Part shown: piece after piece, positions 1-6,486 of the stretch
How the letters are laid out: every line of letters starts with the position of its first letter
Position numbering within the stretch: position 1 is the first letter of the stretch
Origin: JAAAOZ01 sp964496595
Lineage (GTDB): Bacteria > Chloroflexota > Anaerolineae > B4-G1 > SLSP01
DNA length: 7,530 bases
Direction: 5' to 3'
Assembly (NCBI GenBank): GCA_964496595.1
Contig: CAZCAI010000196.1
Coordinates: 1 to 7,530 of the forward strand
Program-made: the position numbers and the translations under genes
The notes under the pieces: generated by a model
Seen by the model: the letters and a program-made list of their open reading frames with translations, nothing else
Told to the model about the DNA's origin: nothing
Database searches by the model: none

Positions 1-31
1 ATTCGCAATTCGCAATTCCAAATTCATCATT
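1..31. repeat. AT-rich short-repeat leader, copy 1
   Basis: This AT-rich stretch in an otherwise GC-rich window is built from short units: ATTCGCAATT, CGCAATTC and AAATTCATCATT. The same units recur at 4052-4098, again directly before the ribosome binding site of a sensor kinase gene. ATTCGCAATT at 1-10 matches 4082-4091, and AAATTCATCATT at 20-31 matches 4073-4084. The array runs into the left window edge, so its full length is unknown. It may be a dispersed intergenic repeat or a 5' leader element; the sequence does not decide between these. Confidence 0.6.
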
Positions 32-35
32 TCCC

Positions 36-42
36 GAGGAGA
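36..42 (+). promoter_or_regulatory. Ribosome binding site of the first sensor kinase
   Basis: GAGGAGA sits four bases before the ATG at 47. It is a strong Shine-Dalgarno match and supports that ATG as the start, because the receiver-domain fold begins at residue 3 and leaves no room for a later start. Confidence 0.8.
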
Positions 43-46
43 CAGT

Positions 47-3000
47 ATGCCGATCACGGTGTTAATTATAGATGACGAGACGCGCGTGTTGCGCGCGTTT
101 GCCCGCAATGTCCGGTTGATAGGCTACACGGTCATCACGGCGGAGGGCGGGCGCGCCGGGCTGGAACTGTATCATCAGGAGCAGCCGGAGGTCGTGATCA
201 CCGATCTGCGGATGCCCGACATGTCCGGCCTGGAGGTGCTCACGGCGATCCGCGCGCACGATCCCGAGGCCCACGTGATCCTGGCCTCCGGGCACGGAAA
301 TCAGGAGGCGATCTTGGCGGCGGTGCGGGCCGGCGCGGCGGATTTTCTGCCCAAGCCGGTGGATCACGTGCTGCTGGAGAACACCTTGCAGCGCGCCGGG
401 GAGCGGATGCGCCTCCAAAGGGAGCTGCGCGCCAGCCAGGCGGCCCTGCGCGAGCAGAACGCGCAGCTTGAGGCGACCGTCCGCACGCGCACGGCAGCGC
501 TACAGGAACGCGAAGCCAAACTGCGCGCCTTGACCAATGCCACGGAGCAATCCTTTGTGTTGGTGGATCCCCAGGGGACGGTCCTGGCGTGCAACCGGGT
601 GGCGCAGGTGAACACGCAAGCCGTCTTCGGAACGTCGATCAGCGAAGGCGATGCGATAGAGAAATTTGTCTTGGAACGCGACCGTGCTGAATTCGCTGCC
701 GATTTTGCCAGAGCGCTAACCGGTGAAACGGTCAAAGTCGCAAAACCGTTCACGCTACCTGATGGGACAACGCGCTGGTTTGCTTTTACCTATCATCCGG
801 TGATCGAAGGGGAGCAAGTCGTAAGTGTGGGATTCAATACCATGGACATCACCGAGCGCCAGCAAGCGCAAGATGCGCTCCGCGAGAGTGAGGGCCGGTT
901 GAGCGCGATATTGAAGTATACACCCACCATTATCTATCTCAAGGATATGAAAGGACACTTCACACTGATCAACCGGGCCTTTGAACGAGCCTTTGACGTT
1001 ACGCGTGATGCAGTGCTGAGCAAAACATCCTACGATTTGACGCCCGCCGAGATGGCCGCGGAACATCAAGCGCACGATGAGCAAGTTATTCAAAGTGGGG
1101 CGCCACATCAATTTGAAGAGACAGCCATTCAGGCCGATGGGCAGCAACATACCGCGCTCTCCGTCAAATTCCCGATGTACGATGCCGAAGGCACGCTGAT
1201 AGGCGTGGGCGGGATTTCTAGCGACATCACCGAGCGCCAGCAGGCCGAGCAAGCGCTGCGTGCGAGTGAGGAAAAGTATCGCCGCCTGGTAGAGGGATCG
1301 CCGGACATCCTCTACATCTACTCGGACCAACGAGGCGCACTCTACTGGTCCCAGCGCGTTCAAGAGGTGCTGGGCTATGCGCCCGCCGATTTGATCGCCA
1401 ATCCCTACCTGTGGCACGACGCCATCCATCCCGACGATCAAAGCGCCGTGGATGAGGCCATCGCGGAGAGTGATAAGGGAGCTGGTTTCGACATCGAGTA
1501 CCGGATTCAAGACATCAAGGGCCAGTGGCGCTGGTTTCACGACCGCTTCATCAGCAAGCGCCAGGTTGGAGACGAGTACATCATCGAAGGCTTGGCGACC
1601 GACATCACCGACCGCAAGCGGGCGCAAGACGCCCTGCGCGCGAGTGAGGAAAAATACCGCGCGCTCCTCGACCATATCCAAGCGGGCGTCGTCGTGCATG
1701 GGACAGATTTACAAGTTATTGCCTGCAATGCCAAGGCGCACGAATTGCTTGGGTTGACCGAGGATCAGATAGTAGGCGCGGGCATCACGGATCCAACATG
1801 GCAATTTTTACGCGAGGATGGGACGCCAATGCCCGTGGAGGAATATCCCGCCGCGCGCGTGCTCAGAACCGGGCAGCCGCTCCGAGGCTTCGTTATGGGC
1901 GAGGTTCGCCCTGGTGAAAATGAAGTAACTTGGAATACAGTCAGCGCTGACCCTGTATTTGACGCTGCGGGAAAGATCACAGAGGTGATTGCATCCTTTA
2001 TGGACATCACCGCGCGCAAGAAATTGGAGATGCAGCTCAAGGAGAACGCGGCGCGCTATAAAAAAGCACAGCGCTTGGGCCGCGTCGGAAACTGGGAATA
2101 CGATGTGCACACAGATCGGTTTTGGGGATCGGATGAGGTGAAACGCATCTACGGCTTTGATCCCACCGCCGAGGATTTCTCCGTGGATGAGGTTGAACGC
2201 TGTATCCCAGAGCGGGAGCGCGTACATCAAGCGCTGATCGATTTAATCGAAGATGGGGCCGACTACAATCTAGAATTTGAGATCCATCCCCAGAACTCCG
2301 ATCAGACCAAAATCATCGCCTCGATTGCCGAGGTAGAACGCGACGCCCAAGGAAATCCGCTCAAAGTCACCGGCGTCGTCCAAGACGTCACCGCACGCAA
2401 GCAGATGGAAAAGGCCCTGCGCGAGAGCGAACGCCGCCATCGCGAGTTGGCGGACAATATCCCCGGCGCGGTCTACCAGTTCCGCATCGGGCCGGATGGG
2501 ACGTTCTCCGTTCCCTATATGAGCGCCAGCGGTGCGGAACTTTTCGAGCGGCCGCTGGAGGAATTGATGGACGAAGCCCCGCCATTTGACGATATTCACC
2601 CCGATGACCGCGCGGACTTCCAGCGCTCCATCGCGGAGGCCGCGCAAGCTATGCGGCGCTGGTCGCACGAGTTCCGCACCATCACCCCGACGGGGAAAAT
2701 CAAGTGGCTGCACGGATCATCCGATCCTCGGCGCTTGCCGGATGGCGGCATTCTCTGGGATGGCGTCCTGCTGAATATCACGGAGCGCAAGCAGGCCGCA
2801 GAGGCCCTCAAACAGCACAACCGCAAGCTGGCGGAACTGAACGCCATCGTCAGGAGCCTCACCTCCACGCTATCGCTGGAAGAGGTATTGGAGCGCATCC
2901 TCCAGGCCATCCCCTACTTTTTCAGCCAGGGGCACACCGCGAGCATCCAACTCTTAGATGAGCATGGGAACCTGCGCCATCGCGCCGCCTCAAACATGAT

Positions 3001-3961
3001 CCCTGCAGAAAAACGGCGACTCATCTTCCACGCCGGCGAGGGCGTCGTGGGCCGGGCGATTCAAGAACGCCAGCCCATCAACGCGCCGGATGTGACCGCC
3101 GACCCTCGCTATGTACCCGGCCCCGTCCCGCCCCCCTACCGCTCCCTGCTCGTCGCACCGCTTATCGCCCACGATCAAAGCTTAGGCGCCCTCTCGCTCA
3201 CCGCCGCGCCCGTGGCCGCCTTCGATGACCGGGACGCCGAGATACTACGAGGGCTGGCCGGCTACGCGGCCATCGCCGTGTACAACGCCCAACTGTACGA
3301 ACAAGCGCGGCAGGACGCCGAAACCAAGGCCCTGCTTCTGCACGAGGTCAATCATCGCGTCAAAAACAACCTGGATGGCATCCTGGGCATGCTCTACATC
3401 GAGCGCCGCCACGCCCCGCCGGAGGCCCTGCCGGCCTACGGCCCCATCATCGAGGATCTGACCCAACGCATTATGGGCCTGGCCCAGGTCCACCAAATGC
3501 TCTCGGAGCAGGAATGGGCGCCGCTCAACCTCGGTCAATTGGCCGAAACGATTATCCAGATGTCCCTTCAAAACGCCTTAGACGATGTGAGCTTCACGTT
3601 AGATATTCCCCCCACCGCCATCACCGTCGAGCCGGGGCAGGCCCATCACCTGGCCCTCATCCTCAGCGAACTGACCACCAACACCCTCAAACACGCCATC
3701 GCCGACCGCGACGCCGTGCATATCGAGGTGCAGATTACCCAGGAGGATAATATAATCACCCTGATCTATCGCAACGACGGCCCCGGCTTCCCGGAGGAGG
3801 TGCTCAACCTGGAAAGCCACAGCGCCGGGCTGGATATCATCAAGCGGTCGGTGCGCCACAGCCTCCAGGGCCAGATCACTTTGCGCAACACCCCCGACGG
3901 CGCGGAAACCGAACTCCACTTCAAGGCCGGGACCAAAGAGCAAGGCCTCCGAGAGACGTAG
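47..3961 (+). CDS. Soluble multi-sensor histidine kinase, REC-(PAS)6-GAF-HisKA_2-HATPase
   Basis: This 1304-residue cytosolic sensor kinase has no signal peptide or membrane segment. Domains in order: a receiver (about 3-115) with acidic pair D9/D10, phosphoacceptor D53 in ITDLRMPDMSG, S81 and K103 in LPKP; a coiled coil (about 118-165); six PAS domains (about 160-278, 283-403, 409-529, 535-660, 672-790, 797-918), most ending in a DIT-E/D/A-RK/Q type linker; a GAF domain (about 928-1085); and a transmitter. The transmitter is HisKA_2 type: HEVNHRVKNN with phosphoacceptor H1103, N box ELTTNTLKHA (N1212), G1 DGPGFPEE (1244-1251) and a G2-like SAGLDII (1259-1265). PAS 3 and 6 contain HPDD (461-464, 851-854), as in PAS_3-fold modules. 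All catalytic residues look intact. The N-terminal receiver means it is itself a phosphorelay target. The ligands are not evident. It lies 153 bp upstream of a second REC-kinase on the same strand, a probable partner. Domain identity is firm; pathway and signals are unknown. Confidence 0.93.
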   Translation: MPITVLIIDDETRVLRAFARNVRLIGYTVITAEGGRAGLELYHQEQPEVVITDLRMPDMSGLEVLTAIRAHDPEAHVILASGHGNQEAILAAVRAGAADFLPKPVDHVLLENTLQRAGERMRLQRELRASQAALREQNAQLEATVRTRTAALQEREAKLRALTNATEQSFVLVDPQGTVLACNRVAQVNTQAVFGTSISEGDAIEKFVLERDRAEFAADFARALTGETVKVAKPFTLPDGTTRWFAFTYHPVIEGEQVVSVGFNTMDITERQQAQDALRESEGRLSAILKYTPTIIYLKDMKGHFTLINRAFERAFDVTRDAVLSKTSYDLTPAEMAAEHQAHDEQVIQSGAPHQFEETAIQADGQQHTALSVKFPMYDAEGTLIGVGGISSDITERQQAEQALRASEEKYRRLVEGSPDILYIYSDQRGALYWSQRVQEVLGYAPADLIANPYLWHDAIHPDDQSAVDEAIAESDKGAGFDIEYRIQDIKGQWRWFHDRFISKRQVGDEYIIEGLATDITDRKRAQDALRASEEKYRALLDHIQAGVVVHGTDLQVIACNAKAHELLGLTEDQIVGAGITDPTWQFLREDGTPMPVEEYPAARVLRTGQPLRGFVMGEVRPGENEVTWNTVSADPVFDAAGKITEVIASFMDITARKKLEMQLKENAARYKKAQRLGRVGNWEYDVHTDRFWGSDEVKRIYGFDPTAEDFSVDEVERCIPERERVHQALIDLIEDGADYNLEFEIHPQNSDQTKIIASIAEVERDAQGNPLKVTGVVQDVTARKQMEKALRESERRHRELADNIPGAVYQFRIGPDGTFSVPYMSASGAELFERPLEELMDEAPPFDDIHPDDRADFQRSIAEAAQAMRRWSHEFRTITPTGKIKWLHGSSDPRRLPDGGILWDGVLLNITERKQAAEALKQHNRKLAELNAIVRSLTSTLSLEEVLERILQAIPYFFSQGHTASIQLLDEHGNLRHRAASNMIPAEKRRLIFHAGEGVVGRAIQERQPINAPDVTADPRYVPGPVPPPYRSLLVAPLIAHDQSLGALSLTAAPVAAFDDRDAEILRGLAGYAAIAVYNAQLYEQARQDAETKALLLHEVNHRVKNNLDGILGMLYIERRHAPPEALPAYGPIIEDLTQRIMGLAQVHQMLSEQEWAPLNLGQLAETIIQMSLQNALDDVSFTLDIPPTAITVEPGQAHHLALILSELTTNTLKHAIADRDAVHIEVQITQEDNIITLIYRNDGPGFPEEVLNLESHSAGLDIIKRSVRHSLQGQITLRNTPDGAETELHFKAGTKEQGLRET

Positions 3962-3967
3962 AGTGGG

Positions 3968-4022
3968 GTTCGTAGTTAGCCTCGGAGCGGAGACTGAAAG
4001 GCGCAAGCGGAGTGGCGTCTCT
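3968..4022. repeat. Degenerate copy of the RAYT-associated palindromic repeat (copy C)
   Basis: It starts with GTTCGTAGT (3968-3976), the same terminal motif that opens copies A and B around the RAYT gene. It then has an internal inverted pair GAGAC (3990-3994) / GTCTC (4017-4021). The segment GCAAGCGGAGTGGCGT resembles the reverse complement of the right arm of copy A (GCAAAGCGAGTGGAGTAGCG). It lacks the closing ACTACGAAC end, so it appears decayed or a different subtype. It could form an RNA hairpin between the two kinase genes, but no T-run follows to suggest an intrinsic terminator. Confidence 0.55.
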
Positions 4023-4051
4023 CGTGATACACAACGGCACGCCATTCCATT

Positions 4052-4098
4052 GCGCAATTCATTCGAAATTCGAAATTCATCATTCGCAATTCATCATT
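4052..4098. repeat. AT-rich short-repeat leader, copy 2
   Basis: This is a run of related units (CGCAATTCATT, CGAAATT, CGAAATTCATCATT, CGCAATTCATCATT) immediately upstream of the second kinase's ribosome binding site. It shares ATTCGCAATT and AAATTCATCATT exactly with the leader at 1-31. The units overlap as ATTCGAAATTCGAAATTC, which also reads as GAATTTCGAATTTCGAAT on the other strand, so the array is nearly palindromic. Its function is unknown. Placement at the same spot before two kinase genes suggests either a shared regulatory leader or a dispersed intergenic repeat. Confidence 0.65.
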
Positions 4099-4102
4099 CT
4101 CT

Positions 4103-4108
4103 AAGGAG
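4103..4108 (+). promoter_or_regulatory. Ribosome binding site of the second sensor kinase
   Basis: AAGGAG lies six bases before the ATG at 4115. This fixes the start, and the receiver core begins about ten residues later. The site directly follows the AT-rich repeat array. Confidence 0.8.
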
Positions 4109-4114
4109 ATCACA

Positions 4115-5758
4115 ATGCAAACCACAAACAACCCATCCCCCAAGCGCGTCCTCATCGTTGAGGACGATTTCTTAGTCGGCGAAAAGCTGCGCGGCATGTT
4201 AGAGGATGAGAGCTACCAGGTCATCGACCACACGGGCAGCGGGCGGCAGGCCATCGAGATGACCGCCTCATTGCGGCCGGACGTCGTCATCATGGACATC
4301 AATCTCCTGGAAATGGACGGCCTCGCGGCGGCCAGGCAGATCACGGCGCAGTGCCCCACGCCCATCGTCGCTCTGACGGCGCACGAAAGCCCCGATTTAG
4401 TCGCCCAGGCCACCGAGTCGGGCATCGGCTACTACCTGGTCAAGCCCGCCTCCCGCCGCGACGTCAGCCGCGCCATCGAAATCGCGGCCGCGCGCTTCGA
4501 CGATCTGATGCAGATGCGCGAGCTGAACGCCGCCTTGAAAGACGAGATCGCCAAACGCCGGCAGACGGAAAAGGCTATTCTCCAAGAGCGCGAGCGCCTG
4601 GATAACATCCTCTCGGCGTTGGAAACCGGACTGACGTTGATCAACCCGGATATGACCATCGCTTGGACCAACCGCAAAATCGCTCAGATGTTCCCCCACC
4701 CCCAGGCGGCGACGGGGCAACTTTGTCATCGCTTCTACGAGAGGCAAGAGACGCCCTGCGAGGGTTGCGGAACCCAGATAGCTTTTCAAACCGGAGAAGT
4801 CCACATCCACGAACGGAAAAATCCCCTCACCGGGCGCTGGTATACCATCATCGCCCAGCCCATCCAAGATGCGCAAGGCAAGGTGATCAACGTCCTGGAG
4901 GGCATCACCGACATCACCAAACGCAAGCAGGCGGAAGTAAAGCTTTTGCAATACGCCAATCACTTAGAGGAGATGGTGGATGAAAAAGTCCGCGAGTTAG
5001 AGCAAGAGCGCGCCAAGGCAATCCAACTGGATAAGATGGCCGCGCTGGGCGAGATGGCGACCAGTGTGGCGCACGAGCTAAACCAACCGCTCACGGCCAT
5101 TACTTTTGAGGCCGATTTTCTCAAGACCTTCGCCTCGCGCCTCTCCGCCTCGGAGCAGAGCGTCGAGGAGATCGCCGCATCGTTAGCAGAGACCGCCGCC
5201 AACTTCGAGGGCGATATCGAGCGTTGCCGGCGGATCGTCGATCACCTGCGTACCTTCGGCCGGATCGCGCAGGAGCCGCCCCAACCCATCGACCTCAATC
5301 AGCCGATCTCCGATTGCTTCATCTTGGCCGACGCGCGGCTGCGTCACAGCGAGGTGGATGTCCGGCTCGATCTGGTCGACGATCTCCCTCCCATTCTGGC
5401 CGATCCCCACAAACTGGAGCAGGTCTTCCTCAACCTGATCAGCAACGCCGAGTACGCGATGGAGAAACAAGCGGAGCGCGAGTCACAGCGCGATTACCGC
5501 AAAGTGCTGGAAATCGCCACCGCCGTTGAGGGCGAGCACGTCGTCGCCCGCGTGCGCGATAACGGCTGCGGCATCCCGCCGGAGGACCAAAAGCGCCTCT
5601 TCGACCCCTTCTTCACCACCAAGCCCCCCGGCGAAGGCACCGGCCTGGGCCTCTCCATCAGCTACGGCATCGTCACCGAGGTTGGCGGCGACATCGAGTT
5701 CGAGAGCGTCGCGGGCGAGGGAACGACCTTCACGCTGAAATTTCCCATAAGTTCGTAG
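4115..5758 (+). CDS. Sensor histidine kinase, REC-PAS-HisKA-HATPase with Cys-cluster PAS
   Basis: This 547-residue soluble kinase has no membrane segments. Domains: a receiver (about 10-125) with E16/D17/D18, phosphoacceptor D61 in VVIMDINL, T88 and K110 in LVKP; a helical linker (about 126-162); a PAS domain (about 160-268) with C204, C215 and C218 in CHRFYERQETPCEGC; a coiled coil (about 272-306); and a HisKA dimerisation domain with phosphoacceptor H320 in SVAHELNQPL. The ATPase follows: N box with N440 and N444, G1 DNGCGIP (482-488), F box LFDPFFTTK (495-503) and G2 GEGTGLGLS (507-515). All catalytic motifs are intact. The HELNQPL H-box is like that of DctB/ZraS-type kinases. The receiver sequence and following helix resemble the receiver of PdtaR/ANTAR-type regulators, but the ANTAR output is replaced by a kinase. 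No output regulator lies next to it. The stop codon (5756-5758) is inside GTTCGTAG, the repeat terminal motif, so the last residues may come from repeat sequence. The signal is unknown; the three Cys residues could bind a metal or sense redox. Confidence 0.93.
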   Translation: MQTTNNPSPKRVLIVEDDFLVGEKLRGMLEDESYQVIDHTGSGRQAIEMTASLRPDVVIMDINLLEMDGLAAARQITAQCPTPIVALTAHESPDLVAQATESGIGYYLVKPASRRDVSRAIEIAAARFDDLMQMRELNAALKDEIAKRRQTEKAILQERERLDNILSALETGLTLINPDMTIAWTNRKIAQMFPHPQAATGQLCHRFYERQETPCEGCGTQIAFQTGEVHIHERKNPLTGRWYTIIAQPIQDAQGKVINVLEGITDITKRKQAEVKLLQYANHLEEMVDEKVRELEQERAKAIQLDKMAALGEMATSVAHELNQPLTAITFEADFLKTFASRLSASEQSVEEIAASLAETAANFEGDIERCRRIVDHLRTFGRIAQEPPQPIDLNQPISDCFILADARLRHSEVDVRLDLVDDLPPILADPHKLEQVFLNLISNAEYAMEKQAERESQRDYRKVLEIATAVEGEHVVARVRDNGCGIPPEDQKRLFDPFFTTKPPGEGTGLGLSISYGIVTEVGGDIEFESVAGEGTTFTLKFPISS

Positions 5759-5869
5759 AGATCTGTTCGTTCGTAGTCAGGTACGAAGCGTAGCGGAGTA
5801 CCGTCAAAACGCTACTCCACTCGCTTTGCTCGTTACGTAGCTTACTACAAACTAGCTTACTACGAACAA
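5751..5869. repeat. RAYT-associated long imperfect palindrome, copy A
   Basis: This element of about 119 bp occupies the gap between the kinase and the RAYT gene. It opens with GTTCGTAG (5751) and GTTCGTAGT (5769-5777) and closes with ACTACGAAC (5859-5867), a perfect 9-bp terminal inverted pair. Inner arms pair AAGCG...GGAGTA (to 5800) with TACTCC...CGCTT (from 5813). Alternative stems GTAGCG (5790-5795)/CGCTAC (5810-5815) and GGAGTA/TACTCC are mutually exclusive. Bases 5766-5806 are identical over 41 bp to 6499-6539 in copy B. The right end contains a 15-bp tandem duplication with one mismatch (5838-5852 and 5853-5867) that copy B lacks. Its left edge overlaps the kinase stop codon, and its right edge runs directly into the RAYT ribosome binding site. 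Confidence 0.85.
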
Positions 5870-5873
5870 AGGA
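5868..5873 (+). promoter_or_regulatory. Ribosome binding site of the RAYT gene, abutting repeat A
   Basis: AAAGGA lies six bases before the ATG at 5880 and begins where the repeat end ACTACGAACAA stops. A palindrome in the mRNA folding up to 5867 would sit against the ribosome binding site. It could therefore limit translation, or be a binding place for the RAYT protein itself. The latter is inference only. Confidence 0.55.
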
Positions 5874-5879
5874 ACCTTT

Positions 5880-6476
5880 ATGTACAACTACCGCAAAATG
5901 TCCCTCGAAGAACGCCAAGAGGTACTCGAAGAGCGCCGCGCGCGCGGCATGCCCCTCCATGCCCCGCCCCACTTTCGCGAGACGCCCGGCGAATACTTCA
6001 TCACCGCCACATGTTACGAGCACCATCACATCTTCCAAAACCCCGATGACCTCTCGCTACTCGCGGATAAAACCCTGGACGCCTTCACTGAGGCCGAGAT
6101 CCCCTACTCCGCCTGGGTCTTCCTTCCCAATCACTACCACATCATAATAGAGACGGAGGATCTTTACGCCGTGAGCGAACTTCTCCGCCTCCTCCACAGC
6201 CGCGTAGCCACGACCATCAACGGACGACACCATCAGCGGGGACGCCAGGTCTGGTATCGCTTCAGCGACCGCTTGATTCGCAGCCCCCGCCATCACTGGG
6301 CCACGATGAACTACATCCACTACAACCCCATCAAACACGGATATGTGGATCGTATGAGCTTGTGGGCGTGGTCCAGCATCCACGAGTACGCAGAAACTTA
6401 TGGCAGAGAATGGTTAGCGGAGAAATGGCGCGCCTATCCCATTGATCGCTACGGCGCGAAATGGGATCGCGAATGA
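5880..6476 (+). CDS. REP-associated tyrosine transposase (RAYT, Y1/IS200-like HUH nuclease)
   Basis: This 198-residue protein has the usual RAYT size. Such enzymes use an HUH metal site and one tyrosine to cut and join single-stranded DNA at palindromic REP hairpins. The N terminus MYNYRKMSLEERQEVLEERR is a charged helix typical of one bacterial RAYT family. The core begins near GEYFITATCYEHHHIF (37-52). The HUH motif is PNHYHII with H85 and H87. The C-terminal block MNYIHYNPIKHGYV (143-156) is a RAYT hallmark; by alignment from memory with E. coli TnpA_REP, Y145 is the likely nucleophile. W164 and W181 lie in the usual tail region. The frame is intact from start to stop, so the gene may be active. 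It is bracketed by direct copies of a palindrome that is its likely substrate. ATG at 5880 is favoured over the Met at residue 7 because of the ribosome binding site and family N terminus. An IS200/IS605 TnpA is unlikely, because there is no TnpB and the tail block differs. Confidence 0.9.
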   Translation: MYNYRKMSLEERQEVLEERRARGMPLHAPPHFRETPGEYFITATCYEHHHIFQNPDDLSLLADKTLDAFTEAEIPYSAWVFLPNHYHIIIETEDLYAVSELLRLLHSRVATTINGRHHQRGRQVWYRFSDRLIRSPRHHWATMNYIHYNPIKHGYVDRMSLWAWSSIHEYAETYGREWLAEKWRAYPIDRYGAKWDRE

Positions 6477-6486
6477 TAGAAAACCC

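Noticed and set aside
755..1699. 314-codon open frame on the minus strand inside the first kinase
   Set aside because: It lies wholly antisense to a gene with clear PAS domains, has no ribosome binding site that I can see, and its protein matches no fold I recognise. Long antisense frames are expected in GC-rich coding sequence.
3968..4022. Intrinsic terminator after the first kinase
   Set aside because: The GAGAC/GTCTC stem is short with a long loop and is not followed by a T-run, so it is better described as a decayed palindromic repeat.
5880..6476. IS200/IS605 insertion sequence
   Set aside because: There is no TnpB or RNA guide region, and the protein has the RAYT-type N terminus and YIHYNPxKHG block. 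The flanking palindromes are near-identical direct copies rather than the distinct left and right ends of an IS200/IS605 element.
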